In this document: positions 18,345 to 27,907 of the stretch, piece by piece
Layout: every line of letters starts with the position of its first letter
Numbering within the stretch: the stretch's first letter is position 1
Assembly (NCBI GenBank): GCA_963727765.1
Contig: CAVSGZ010000008.1
Location: 954,796 to 1,018,795 of the forward strand
DNA from: FEN-299 sp963727765
Lineage (GTDB): Bacteria; Acidobacteriota; Vicinamibacteria; Vicinamibacterales; Fen-181
DNA: 64,000 nucleotides
Reading direction: 5' to 3'
Notes under the pieces: generated by a model
The model's database searches: none
What the model saw: only the letters and a program-made list of their open reading frames with translations
What the model was told of the DNA's origin: nothing
Position numbers and translations under genes: made by a program

Positions 18345-18878
18345 ATGCGAAGAGTCCAGACGGCTCGGGTCTTGGCGATCGTGGTTGCGCTGCTTCTGGT
18401 CGGCGGGTCTGCGTTCGCCCAGTCGGTCAGCGACAGCACCACCGCGCCCATCGGCGTCATGTTCAACGTCGGCGGGACGGTCTGGTCCAACATCCAGATC
18501 GTCGGTGATGTCGGCGTCAACCACAAAGACGGCGTCAACATCGGGACCGCCACCGGTGGCGTGCGCTACCTGATCCCGGTCCAGTCCGCCGGCAGGGTCA
18601 CGCCTTTCGTCGAGGCGCTGGCCGGTGCCGGGCTCATCAATGCCTCGGGTTTCGGGACGCAGACGGCGTTCGCATGGGGCGTCGGCGCGGGCACCGACGT
18701 CAACGCCATTGGAGGCGCCGGCCTCAGGGTGCAGGTCAATTACTTCCACATGCAGAAATACGGCGTGGCGATCAACGAGGTCCGGTTTGGTGTCGGCCTG
18801 TCGTTCGGGAACAAGCTCTTCAGAGCGGCGGGAGGATGGGCCCCGTCGTGGCTGAAGGCGTCGGGCGTCGAGGATTAA
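18345..18878 (+). CDS. Small outer-membrane beta-barrel protein, paralogue 2
   Basis: This 177-residue protein has a signal peptide (MRRVQTARVLAIVVALLLV..AFAQ) and the same barrel pattern as its neighbours: NIQIVGDVGVNHKDG, TPFVEALAGAG and INEVRFGVGLSF. It differs in lacking the GGWAP segment directly after the signal peptide; that motif instead appears near the C-terminus (AAGGWAPSWLK) beyond the last strand, making a short hydrophilic tail. The start is preceded by GTGAAGGAGAACAC, a good ribosome site. It has its own hairpin downstream and is probably transcribed separately or attenuated relative to the first gene. Confidence 0.65.
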   Translation: MRRVQTARVLAIVVALLLVGGSAFAQSVSDSTTAPIGVMFNVGGTVWSNIQIVGDVGVNHKDGVNIGTATGGVRYLIPVQSAGRVTPFVEALAGAGLINASGFGTQTAFAWGVGAGTDVNAIGGAGLRVQVNYFHMQKYGVAINEVRFGVGLSFGNKLFRAAGGWAPSWLKASGVED

Positions 18879-18903
18879 GAAATCGGCCCTGCCATAATCG
18901 GCA

Positions 18904-18937
18904 CCGGCCGGACGCCCTTCCCAGGGCGCCCGGCCGG
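18904..18937 (+). terminator. Terminator hairpin after barrel gene 2
   Basis: A 15-bp stem (18904-18918 with 18923-18937, one mismatch) has the loop TCCC. It resembles the hairpin after barrel gene 1 in sequence (both contain a CCGGACGCCCT-like arm), which suggests that gene and terminator were duplicated together. Confidence 0.6.
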
Positions 18938-19133
18938 GGTCCGATCTCGCCGACCTCCGGACTCTTCCTCTCTTCCCGCCACGGCCGATCGGGGGGCCGC
19001 CCGGGTGCCGCTGACCATGGCCGCTAACGTCTTGACGGTCGGTATGTTCAAGCGTGACCTGAACTGCGGCCGGCACCCCACGTGCACTTCGTCGCCGGCG
19101 GCGTCCAACAACACTTCCAGTGGAGGTCGGAAC

Positions 19134-19664
19134 ATGCGCATCACCAACGTTGTTCGTGCTCTGGCTGTCGTGGGACTCGTGCTGCTGCTGGCTGGTCCGG
19201 CAGCCGCGCAGGATAAGGGAACCGTGGTGGTTGCGGGCGGGTGGGCACCGGCATATGGATGGGCCGAAGGCGACAGCGAGTTCATCCCGCTGGGGCTGTT
19301 TGTCAACGGGAGCTATACGGTCGCCCAGAATGTGGCGATCCTCGCCGATTTCGGGTACCACAACAAATCCGGTGTCAGCCTCGTGTCGGCCACGGGTGGC
19401 GTCCGCTACTGGGTTCCGGTCTCTGTCAAGAACCAACCGATGCCGTTCGTGGAGGGCAGCGTCGGATTGGGGTACGGCAGCATTGCGGACCTCGGCAGCG
19501 CCACCGGATGGGCGTTCGGCGTAGGCGGTGGTGTGGACGTTCCGATACCGAACCAGAGCGTCGGTGTCCGGTTCCAGGTGAACTACCTCAGGTGCCAGAT
19601 TTCCGGCCTCGGGATCAACGCGATCCGGTTCGGAATCGGGATCTCGGGGAAGGCGGGCAAGTAG
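19134..19664 (+). CDS. Small outer-membrane beta-barrel protein, paralogue 3
   Basis: This 176-residue protein starts at the ATG at 19134, preceded by TGGAGGTCGGAAC, nearly the same leader as paralogue 1. The signal peptide runs to AAAQ (about residue 25). The mature protein starts with VVVAGGWAPAYGWAEGD, closely matching paralogue 1, then MPFVEGSVGLGYG and the final strand INAIRFGIGISG. It is predicted to be an outer-membrane barrel of eight strands. The upstream in-frame ATG at 19005 would add 43 residues before the signal peptide and was rejected. Confidence 0.65.
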   Translation: MRITNVVRALAVVGLVLLLAGPAAAQDKGTVVVAGGWAPAYGWAEGDSEFIPLGLFVNGSYTVAQNVAILADFGYHNKSGVSLVSATGGVRYWVPVSVKNQPMPFVEGSVGLGYGSIADLGSATGWAFGVGGGVDVPIPNQSVGVRFQVNYLRCQISGLGINAIRFGIGISGKAGK

Positions 19665-19733
19665 CTCGTCGCGCGGTCACACACCGCGATCGCTGCGTGA
19701 TGTGGCCCGGGCCGCACAGAATTGATGGCTGGT

Positions 19734-19755
19734 GAGGGGTCCGGCGGGGCCCCTC
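19734..19755 (+). terminator. Terminator after barrel gene 3
   Basis: A 9-bp stem (19734-19742 with 19747-19755) has a 4-base loop and is followed by CGTTCTTTCC, a modest T-rich tract. Confidence 0.6.
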
Positions 19756-19859
19756 CGTTCTTTCCCCGCCTGCCTGGCTTCGGCGTCTCGAGCCGGGTAC
19801 GCGCCCGCCAACATTCGACGCGACGTCCACGACAAGGCTGTCCGCCGAGGGTCCGGCCG

Positions 19860-22337
19860 CTACTCGCATCGTAGCGCGACGATCGGATCGACGCGCATCG
19901 CCCGGCGCGCAGGGACGAGGCAGGCGGCCAGCGTGACCACTACGAGCAGGGCCGAGACGGCGACGAACGTCGACACGTCGGTCGGAGCGACGCCGAAGAG
20001 GAGACCCTGCATCAGGCGAGTCAGCCACAGGGCAGCTCCGAGTCCGGCGAGCAGCCCGACGACGATGAGCTTGGCGGCGTGGCCGAGGACGAGATGCAGG
20101 AGCTCGCGCTGCCCGGCTCCGAGTGCGACCCGGATGCCGATCTCGCGGCGGCGCTGCGCCACCAGGAACCCCATCACGCTGTACAGCCCGACCGCCGCGA
20201 GCACGGCCGCCACGACCGCGAAGATCCCCAGCAGCCAGGTCACCAGGCTCGTGTCCTGCATGCCATCCGAGAGCACATCTTCCATCGTACGGGGATCGGC
20301 CACCGCCAGCGTCGGGTCGATGGCGCCAAGCTGAGCGCGAATCGGCGCCAGCGCGGCGGTCGGCGCCCCGCCGGTCCTGACCGAGAGGTAGCAGGTCAGC
20401 GGGCCGCCGAGCGCGCCGGCGAACGGGAACATGGCCTGCGGGAGGGCCTCGCCGCGAACCCCGCGCACCCTGGAATCGGCCACCACGCCGACCACGCTGA
20501 CCGTGAGGCTTCCGCCGAGCGAGAAGGTCCGTCCGAGTGGATCCTGTTTCCCCCATATCAGGCGTGCCATCGTGCGGTTCACGATGGCCGGCCACGAGAG
20601 GCCCTTGAGGGCGTCGGTTCGGGGGTTGGGGACCGAGTACACCTCGTTGAGCTTCCGGGCGACTTCAAAGGTCTGCGCCTCGTCGGCAGGCGTGAAGTTC
20701 CGGCCCTCGAGCAGCAGGATCCCGAACGTGCGCAGGTAGTCCGGCGTCACGTAGTTCCACTCGAAGAGCTGGTTGGCGAGGCGGGCGTTGTCCTCCCCGG
20801 GAACGGTGATGAAGCCGTTGCTGCCCCCTTCGAGCGGGATCTGCGCCGAAAGCGTAGCCGCCCGGATCCCCGGTGTCGATCGCACGCGGTCGATCAGCCG
20901 GTCGAAGAACGCCTGCTGCGCGGCCTCGGTGCTGTACCTCGTGGCCGGCAGGTTGATTCCCATGGTGAGGACGTTGCGCGAGTCGACGCCGATGTCGGCG
21001 TGCCGCATGTTCTCGAAGCTGCGGACGAGGAGCCCGGCGCCGACCAGCAGGGCCAGCGACAGGGCGATTTCGGCGACCGCGATCGCGTCGCGAAGCCGCC
21101 GCGTGCGCCACCCGGCGCCTCCCGTCCCGTAGCTGGTCGAATTCAGCTCCGCGCTCAGCGGGATCGCGGAAGCCTGGAGCGCAGGCAGGATCCCGAACAG
21201 GAGGCCCGTGAGGACGGCGGCTCCGAGCGTGAAGAGGAGGACCGGCACGTCGATCCGGATCGGGTTGACGAGCGGAACGGGCAGGGACTTGATCGACTGT
21301 AGGACCCCGACTCCCCACCACGCCGCCGCGAGGCCAACCGCGCCGCCAGCGAGGGCGAGCAGTGCGCTCTCGGTCAGGAGCTGGCGGACGACGCGCCAAC
21401 GCCCGGCGCCGATCGCCGCGCGGATGGCCAGCTCGCGACGCCGTCCGCCGGCCCGGATCAGCAGCAGGTTGGCGACGTTGGCGCAGGCCACGAGCAGCAC
21501 GAGCGCGACGGCGCCCAGCAGGACCCACAACGGCTCCCGTGCGTTCCGCGTGGTCCAGTCCTTCATGGAGACCACCGCGGCGCCCACCTTCGTGTTCGAG
21601 TTGGGATACTGTTTCTCGAGCCGGGCGGCGATCATTTTCAGGTCGGCCAGCGCCTGGCTCACGCTGACGGCCGGCTTCAGCCGGCCGATGGCGTTGAAGC
21701 TGTGGTTTCCGCGCGACCCGAGGCTCTTCGGAGACATGTCGAACGGTGTCCAGATTTCGGTGGTCGTGGGGTAGTTGAACCACTTGGGCATGACGCCGAC
21801 GACGGTGTAGCGCACCGAGTCCAGTTCGACCGTCTTGTCCACCACCGCCGGGTCACCGCCGAAGTGCCGCTGCCAGAACCCGTAGCTGAGGACCGCGACG
21901 CGGGCGCCGCCCGAAGCGCTCTCCGCACGGGCGAAGGTCCGTCCGAGCAGCGGGCGAACGCCCAGCACGCCGAAGAAATTCGCCTCGACGCTGACCGACC
22001 GCGCCGTCTCGGGCTGGCCGTTTCCGCTGACGTTGATGGCGCCGAACGAGGCGATGAGCGTCGTCGCCTCGAGCGTCCGGTTCTGCGCCTGCCAGTCGAT
22101 GTAGTCGGGGCCGGCGAACGGGTAGTTCCCCGGCGCGGCTTCGGTCTCGAACAGACGCACGAGCCGATCCGGCTGGTGGAAGGGCAGCGGCTGCAACAGC
22201 ACCGAGTTGATGACGGAGAAGATGGCCGTGTTCGCGCCGATGCCGAGCGCGAGCGTCAGCACCGCGACCGCGAAGAAGCCGGGAGACTTGGCGACCGTCC
22301 GGCCGAAGTAACCAATGTCCTGCAGCAGAGCGCGCAT
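19860..22337 (-). CDS. ADOP-type ABC transporter permease (MacB/FtsX family)
   Basis: This 825-residue protein has the layout of acidobacterial 'duplicated orphan permeases': a first helix with VLTLALGIGANTAIFSV (residues 25-45), a MacB periplasmic core domain (about 55-250), a first FtsX domain (LLVACANVANLLLIRAG near 290 and two more helices), a second periplasmic domain (430-690) and a second FtsX domain (GLYSVMGFLVAQRRREIGIR). It ends with ACLVPARRAMRVDPIVALR. Such proteins have no dedicated ATPase gene beside them, as here. They may export peptides or lipids, or act as mechanotransmitters, with a shared ATPase; the actual role is unknown. A second copy lies 83 bases upstream on the same strand. 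Confidence 0.85.
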   Translation of the reverse strand: MRALLQDIGYFGRTVAKSPGFFAVAVLTLALGIGANTAIFSVINSVLLQPLPFHQPDRLVRLFETEAAPGNYPFAGPDYIDWQAQNRTLEATTLIASFGAINVSGNGQPETARSVSVEANFFGVLGVRPLLGRTFARAESASGGARVAVLSYGFWQRHFGGDPAVVDKTVELDSVRYTVVGVMPKWFNYPTTTEIWTPFDMSPKSLGSRGNHSFNAIGRLKPAVSVSQALADLKMIAARLEKQYPNSNTKVGAAVVSMKDWTTRNAREPLWVLLGAVALVLLVACANVANLLLIRAGGRRRELAIRAAIGAGRWRVVRQLLTESALLALAGGAVGLAAAWWGVGVLQSIKSLPVPLVNPIRIDVPVLLFTLGAAVLTGLLFGILPALQASAIPLSAELNSTSYGTGGAGWRTRRLRDAIAVAEIALSLALLVGAGLLVRSFENMRHADIGVDSRNVLTMGINLPATRYSTEAAQQAFFDRLIDRVRSTPGIRAATLSAQIPLEGGSNGFITVPGEDNARLANQLFEWNYVTPDYLRTFGILLLEGRNFTPADEAQTFEVARKLNEVYSVPNPRTDALKGLSWPAIVNRTMARLIWGKQDPLGRTFSLGGSLTVSVVGVVADSRVRGVRGEALPQAMFPFAGALGGPLTCYLSVRTGGAPTAALAPIRAQLGAIDPTLAVADPRTMEDVLSDGMQDTSLVTWLLGIFAVVAAVLAAVGLYSVMGFLVAQRRREIGIRVALGAGQRELLHLVLGHAAKLIVVGLLAGLGAALWLTRLMQGLLFGVAPTDVSTFVAVSALLVVVTLAACLVPARRAMRVDPIVALRCE

Positions 22338-22420
22338 GCACCCCTCCTGCGAACGTTAGACGGAATCGCCTGCCGCGAGGTTGTTGGGTAGTTGGAAACG
22401 TTTCGTCCGGATCCCTGAGC

Positions 22421-24902
22421 TCAGGTGTCCGACCGGAGGGCGGCGACCGGATCCATCCGTGACGCGCGCCGCGACGGGATGTACGCCGAGACGGTCACCA
22501 CCGCCGCCAGGCCGGCCGACACGGCGAGATAGGTCAGCGGGTCGGTGCCCTTGACGCCGAACAGCATCGAGGACATGAGCCTCGAGAGCCCCGCGGCGCC
22601 GGCCGCTCCGATGGCGATTCCGAGGGCAGTCAATCCGAGGCTCTGGCGGAGGAACATCGCCGTGACGTCGCCGGTCTGCGCGCCGAGGGCGAGCCTCACG
22701 CCGACCTCACGCGTCCGCTGCGCGGCGATGTAGGACACCACGCCGAAGATGCCGACGACGCCGAGCAGCAGCGACACGCCGGAGGCGATGGCCAGCATCA
22801 CGAGAGCGAACGAGGTCTGCGCCATCGAGGCGGACGCGATCTGCTCGACGGTCCGCACGCGGGCGAGCGGGAGGTTCCGGTCGACCGCGCGCACGGCTCC
22901 GCGGACCTCGTCAACGAACCCGGGGGCGCCCGCCCGCGCCGAGCGGATGACGTAGGCCAGGCCCCGCTGCGCGACAGCAGGGAAGCCGAAGAAGCTCTTG
23001 ACCATCGAGGGCCAGTACATGATCGGCGGCGCGTCCTGCGCGAGGCCGTCCTGCCGCTCGTTGGCGACGACGCCGATGATCTCGCGCCACGGGCCGAGCG
23101 ACGACTCGCGGGCCCGCTTGCCGATCGCGTCGGCCGGCGTCTTCCAGTACTGGCGGGCCATGCGTTCGTTGATCACCAGCACCGGCGCGAATCCGTACAT
23201 GTCGCCCCATGTCAGGCGGCGCCCGGCGAGGAGCCTGGTGCCCATCGTCTCGAAGTAGCCGGGCGCGATCCACTTCATCCGGCGCGTCTGCACGGCCTGT
23301 CCCTCGGGCAGCGGGAACTCCTCGACGAGCAGCGGGTTCGACATGCCCTGCCCGTCCATGGCCACCGACGAGGTCATGCCCACCGACCGCACGCCCGGGA
23401 TCGCCGCCAGCCGGTCGGCGATCTCCTGGTGCCGGCGCGCGATCGCCTCGGGGTCGGTCGAGAACGCTCTCGGGATCGCGAGGTCCACCGTCATCAACTG
23501 GTCGCCCCGCACGAAGCCGGGATCGACCTGGCGGAGCGCCGAGAAGGTCCTGAACATCAGGCCCGACGCGACGAGCAGGATGAGGGCCAGCGCAATCTCG
23601 GCGACCACCAGCGCGCTGCGCGCGCGGTTGCGCGAGCGCCCCTCGCTCGCCGTCCGCCCGCCGTCCCTTAGGGCCGACAGCCGCGGCGACGAGAAGCGGA
23701 GGACGGGCAGCAGGCCGAAGAGCAGGCCGGCCACGACCGAGAGGACCGCGGCGAATAGCAGGACGACCGGGTCGATGGTGATCTCGTTGACCCGCGGCAG
23801 GGCGCTCGGCGCCGTGGCCCGGACGATGCGGACGGTGGCCGCGGCCAGCCCGACGCCGACCAGCCCGCCGGCCAGGCCGAGCGTCAGGCTCTCGGCCAAG
23901 AGCGTCCGCGCAATCCTCCAGCGGCCCGCGCCGATTGCCGCCCGCACGGCCAGCTCGGTCTGCCGGCTGTCGGCGCGGACGAGGAACAGATTCGCCACGT
24001 TGGCGCAGGCGATGAGCAGCACCAGGCCGATGGTGCCCATCAGCACCCAGAGCACGCTTCCCACATCGCCCACCGCGTCGTCGGCGAGGGAGCGCACGTC
24101 CGGTCCCATCTTGGCATCGGCGAACCAGGTCGGCCCCAGCGCCGGGAACGGCGCGAACTTCTGCGGCGTGAGCGGGATCATCCGGGCCACGTCGCGGTTC
24201 GCCTGGTCGAGGGTGACGCCCGGCTTGAGCCTCGCGAGGCCTGGATACGAGAAGTTCATGATGGTCGTCGTCGCGCGGTCGAAGGCGAGCGGGATGACCA
24301 CCGAGGGCTTGGTGTCGAGGAAGGTGAACGAGCGTGGGAGGACGCCGATGATCTCGTGCAGGTTGCCGTTGACGGTCACGGTGCGCCCGACGACGTCCTG
24401 ACGTCCGCTGTAGCGCTGCTGCCAGAAGCCGTAGGTCAGAGATCGCGCGCCGCGGGCTGCCCGGGCTGTCGTCGGCGCGCGTGAACCGCCGACCGAGCGC
24501 CGGCGCGACCCTGAGAATCGGCAGGAACCCGTCGGTCACGAGGAGCGCGTTCACCTGCTCCGGCTCGCCGTCGCCTGTGATCGTCGCCGAGTTCTCCTGC
24601 CAGACGGCGACGTCCTCGAAGACGCGCTGCTCCTCCCGATAGGTGAAGTACTGCGCGGCCGCGAGCACGGCGTGCGGCCACCCAATCCCGGGCGCCGTGC
24701 TGCGGACGCTCACCAGACGGTCCGACTGCTCGAAGGGCAGCGGCTTGAGGAGGACGCCGTACACGACGCTGAACATCGCCGTGTTGGCGCCGATGCCAAG
24801 GGCGAGCGTGACGACGGCGGCCACCAGGAACCCTGGCTTGCGCACTGCGCGCCGAAGGCCGACCCGAGCGTCCTGTGCGAGCGACTCCCACCACGCAGTC
24901 AT
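22421..24902 (-). CDS. ADOP-type ABC transporter permease, broken by one frameshift
   Basis: The ATG at 24902 (MTAWWESLAQDARVGLRRAV) begins an ADOP protein with VVTLALGIGANTAMFSVVYG. The frame is lost near 24438-24441, where ATC-TCT-GAC should read ATC-CTG-ACC, and resumes as TYGFWQQRYSGRQDVVGR in the next frame, continuing to 22421. The length of 2482 bases is 3x827 plus one, so removing one base gives 826 residues, almost the same as its neighbour. The rest contains LIACANVANLFLVRADSRQ and ends in AYIPSRRASRMDPVAALR. The break is more likely a sequence error than a pseudogene, because both halves are otherwise intact. If expressed as a fragment, an internal ATG at 24379 could give 652 residues. 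Confidence 0.8.
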
Positions 24903-24990
24903 CGCGCGTTCTCCCTTGCGCAATGAGACGAGAGCTTCGGGCGCGAAGTTTCCTGGAAGATGATGAGGGGAGAATCGGCTGCCCGCCGGC

Positions 24991-26178
24991 TCAGTGGCCG
25001 AGCGCCAGCAGGTTGACCGGGAACCAGGCGAGGAACCACAGCACGACGCCGACCAGGCAGGTGGCGACAACCGCGCGCGGCAGCTTCGACAGGAACATCG
25101 CGACCAGGACGCACAGGCTCGGGATGAGCAGGAGCATGTAGTACGGGTAGGTGATCCGGGCGAACGCCACCGCGGCGAAGAACGCCCACGACAGCCCGAA
25201 CGCGACGACGTGCAGCACGGCGTTCGTGTTTCGCTGTTTCACGAGCGGCACCGAAAAGGGCAGGGCGAGCCAGATCAGGAGTACGGTCACGAGGTTCGGC
25301 TGCCCCATGTACTGCACGTAGGTCCGCTTGAGGTCCTTGCCGATCGCGGCCGAGGTGACGAAGTAGCCGCTCGGCGTGAAGCCCGAGAACCACTGCCACG
25401 GGTGCACGGCGTCGGAGAAGGCCGGCGCCGAGATCGCGCGGTTGTGGCGGATCATCCGCGCGACGTGCGAAAATGCGTTCGGGAAGGCCCGGTACGCCGA
25501 GTCGTAGATCTGCAGACCCGCCATGAACACGATGAACGCCGACACCCCGACGAAGAACAGCGCGGTGCCGGCCCGACGTGCCGCCTGGCGAGCGCCGGTT
25601 CCCGGCGCGCCCTGCAGGGCCGCGTAGACCGCCGCGACACCCACCAGCACCACCATCGTCTCCTTGGCAAGCATCGCGAGGCCGACGACCGCGCCTGTCC
25701 AGACCCACTCGCGCCGCACGAGCATGAGCAGGGCCCACAGCCCCAGCGTGACCGCGACAATGTCGAGCATGGCGATCGAGGCGTGCACGAACCACAGGCT
25801 CTCGAAGCCGAGGAGGAACGCGGCCAGCAGCGCCGTCCGCTTGTCGGCCAGCTGCCTGGTCAGCAGGTAGAGGAGGAGGATCGCGATCGTGCCGGCGAGG
25901 ATGCTCGGCAGCCGCCAGCCGATCCCCTGGTCCCCGAACGCGAGGATGCCGACCGCGATGAGCCCCTTGGCCAGCGGGGGATGCTCCACGTTCGACACGG
26001 CGCCGGCGATGAGGTCGCGCGCGGCCGGCACGTAGTACGCCTCGTCGAAGACGAAGCTGTGGCGCGGCACCTGCGAGATGGCCAGATGGGCCCCGAAGAC
26101 GACGAGCAGCAGGAGCGACAGCCACAGCTCGTTGGCGTAGCGGGCGGCGAAGTCGCGGAGCCGGACGATGGCGCTCAC
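24991..26178 (-). CDS. GT39/PMT-like dolichyl-phosphate-mannose-type glycosyltransferase
   Basis: This 395-residue membrane protein starts at the GTG at 26178, because that codon overlaps the stop of a small upstream gene (GTGA). The in-frame extension to 26382 is not membrane-like. After the first helix it has the catalytic acidic motif FDEAYYVPAARDLIAG and EHPPLAKGLIAVG, the classical PMT/GT39 'DE...HPP' pair. About nine helices and a loop with WQWFSGF follow. GT39 enzymes transfer a sugar from polyprenyl phosphate to proteins or lipids outside the membrane. The gene lies 88 bases upstream of the ADOP gene on the same strand. Confidence 0.8.
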   Translation of the reverse strand: MSAIVRLRDFAARYANELWLSLLLLVVFGAHLAISQVPRHSFVFDEAYYVPAARDLIAGAVSNVEHPPLAKGLIAVGILAFGDQGIGWRLPSILAGTIAILLLYLLTRQLADKRTALLAAFLLGFESLWFVHASIAMLDIVAVTLGLWALLMLVRREWVWTGAVVGLAMLAKETMVVLVGVAAVYAALQGAPGTGARQAARRAGTALFFVGVSAFIVFMAGLQIYDSAYRAFPNAFSHVARMIRHNRAISAPAFSDAVHPWQWFSGFTPSGYFVTSAAIGKDLKRTYVQYMGQPNLVTVLLIWLALPFSVPLVKQRNTNAVLHVVAFGLSWAFFAAVAFARITYPYYMLLLIPSLCVLVAMFLSKLPRAVVATCLVGVVLWFLAWFPVNLLALGH

Positions 26179-26321
26179 CGGGGATTCCTGACCGACGGGT
26201 TGATGAGGATCTGCGACGGCCTCAGCGGCATGTAGGCGCGTCGCCAGGCGATCCATGTCAGCGACACGGATAGAACGATCAGGACGACCACCACCAGGAT
26301 GGCCAGTCGTTTCCACTGCAC
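26175..26321 (-). CDS. 48-residue single-pass membrane protein coupled to the GT39 gene
   Basis: Reading the minus strand from a GTG at 26321 gives a 48-residue protein: a short basic start (MQWKRLA), one long hydrophobic helix (ILVVVVLIVLSVSLTWIAW), then RRAYMPLRPSQILINPSVRNPR. A CTGGAG ribosome site lies about 9 bases upstream. Its TGA (26175-26177) overlaps the GTG of the GT39 gene in a GTGA junction, a strong sign of translational coupling. No family is recognised. It may help place or stabilise the glycosyltransferase, which is inference from the overlap only. It is divergent from the fucosidase gene. Confidence 0.6.
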   Translation of the reverse strand: MQWKRLAILVVVVLIVLSVSLTWIAWRRAYMPLRPSQILINPSVRNPR

Positions 26322-26448
26322 GTCGAGACGCTCCAGGAGACGGGACCTCCAACACTATGGTCGGCTCCCGCGGGCAATTCAAGAACGATTTAGTGTGCCC
26401 GGCGGCCCGGTGTATAGTCGCCGTGCCCCTGCGCCTAAAGGAGAGGCC

Positions 26449-27861
26449 ATGCGAACGACGGTGTCCGTCTTCTTCGTCGCCACCGCGCTCGCCGTCGCCG
26501 TGGTGGGCGGCCAGTCGCCGAACCGCACTCAGGCCAAGGCCTCAGCCTCGTCCATGCTCCCCGTCGAAACGCCCGCCCAGAAGGAGGCGCGCCTCGCCTG
26601 GTGGACCGAGGCCCGCTTCGGGATGTTCATCCACTGGGGGCTCTACGCGCAGGCGGCGCGGCACGAGTGGGTGAAGAAGAACGAGCGGATGACCGACGCC
26701 GAGTACCAGAAGTACTTCGACACCTTCGACCCCGATCTCTACGACCCGCGCGAATGGGCCCGCGAGGCGCGGCAGGCCGGGATGAAATACGCCGTCATCA
26801 CTGCCAAGCACCACGAAGGGTTCTGCCTGTTCGACTCGAAGTACACCGACTACAAGGCCACTAACACGCCGGCGCGGCGGGACTTGCTGAAGCAGTGGGT
26901 CGACGCCTTCCGTGCCGAGGGGTTGCGCGTCGGGTTCTATTACTCGCTGCTCGACTGGCACCATCCCTCGTACACCATCGACCGCAACCACCCGCAGAGC
27001 CCGCCGACCGACGAGGAGTACGAGCGGCTCAACGCGGGCCGCGACATGGCCGTGTACCGGCAGTACATCAAGGATCAAGTGCGCGAGTTGCTCACCAACT
27101 ACGGGAAGATCGACATCATCTGGCTCGACTACTCGTTCACGTCCAGGCCCCACGGCAAGGGGCGGGACGACTGGGACTCGGTCGGCGTGCTGAAGATGGT
27201 CCGCGAGCTGCAGCCCGGCATCATCGTCAACGACCGGCTCGACCTGCTCGACGTGCCCGGCGGGTGGGACTTCATCTCCCCCGAGCAGTTCAAGCCGGCG
27301 GAGTGGGTGAGAGTCAACGGCGTCCGCGTGCCGTGGGAAACCTGCCAGACCTTCTCCGGGTCGTGGGGCTACTACCGAGACGAGACGAGCTGGAAGGACT
27401 CGCGCCAGCTCATCGAGCTGCTCGTCGACACGGTGAGCAAGGGAGGCAACCTGCTGATGAACGTTGGTCCGACCGGGCGAGGCACGTTCGACCCGCGGGC
27501 CGAGGACCGGCTGGCGGCGTTCGGCCGGTGGATGAAGGTCAACGGCCGCGCCATCTACGGCAACACGCAGGCGCCGGACGACTTCAAGGCGCCGCCCAAC
27601 ACGCTGCTCACCTACAACCCGACGACGCGGCGGCTCTATGTGCACCTGCTGGTCTGGCCGATGGGCGAGCTGGTGCTGCCGGGCTACGCCGGCAAGGTGC
27701 GGTACGCGCAACTGCTGCACGACGCGTCCGAGGTGCAGATGAGCACGAAGAAGGACACGACGTGGATCGAGGAGGCGACGCGCGCCGGCGACCTGGTGCT
27801 GAAGCTGCCGATCCTGAGGCCGGAGGTCGAGATTCCGGTGGTCGAGCTGTTCCTGAAGTAG
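26449..27861 (+). CDS. Secreted alpha-L-fucosidase (GH29)
   Basis: This 470-residue protein starts at the ATG at 26449, with AAAGGAGAGGCC just upstream. Residues 1-24 are a signal peptide. The catalytic domain follows the GH29 layout: WWTEARFGMFIHWGLYAQ (about 47), MKYAVITAKHHEGFCLFDSK (about 110), and the nucleophile in IDIIWLDYS (Asp227), then NDRLDL and WETCQTFSGSWGY. GGNLLMNVGPTGRGTFDP ends the barrel, followed by a beta-sandwich tail. It releases L-fucose from glycans in the periplasm or outside the cell. Upstream, TATAGT at 26413-26418 could be a -10 box, but the -35 match is weak. It is a single gene that converges with the SYLF gene over a shared hairpin. Confidence 0.9.
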   Translation: MRTTVSVFFVATALAVAVVGGQSPNRTQAKASASSMLPVETPAQKEARLAWWTEARFGMFIHWGLYAQAARHEWVKKNERMTDAEYQKYFDTFDPDLYDPREWAREARQAGMKYAVITAKHHEGFCLFDSKYTDYKATNTPARRDLLKQWVDAFRAEGLRVGFYYSLLDWHHPSYTIDRNHPQSPPTDEEYERLNAGRDMAVYRQYIKDQVRELLTNYGKIDIIWLDYSFTSRPHGKGRDDWDSVGVLKMVRELQPGIIVNDRLDLLDVPGGWDFISPEQFKPAEWVRVNGVRVPWETCQTFSGSWGYYRDETSWKDSRQLIELLVDTVSKGGNLLMNVGPTGRGTFDPRAEDRLAAFGRWMKVNGRAIYGNTQAPDDFKAPPNTLLTYNPTTRRLYVHLLVWPMGELVLPGYAGKVRYAQLLHDASEVQMSTKKDTTWIEEATRAGDLVLKLPILRPEVEIPVVELFLK

Positions 27862-27867
27862 GCGCTC

Positions 27868-27891
27868 CGCCGGGCGCGTCGGCGCCCGGCG
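27868..27891. terminator. Bidirectional terminator between fucosidase and SYLF gene
   Basis: A perfect 10-bp GC-only stem (27868-27877 with 27882-27891) has a 4-base loop, centred between the two convergent stop codons. Confidence 0.7.
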
Positions 27892-27907
27892 AAGCGGCCG
27901 TTTGGAT

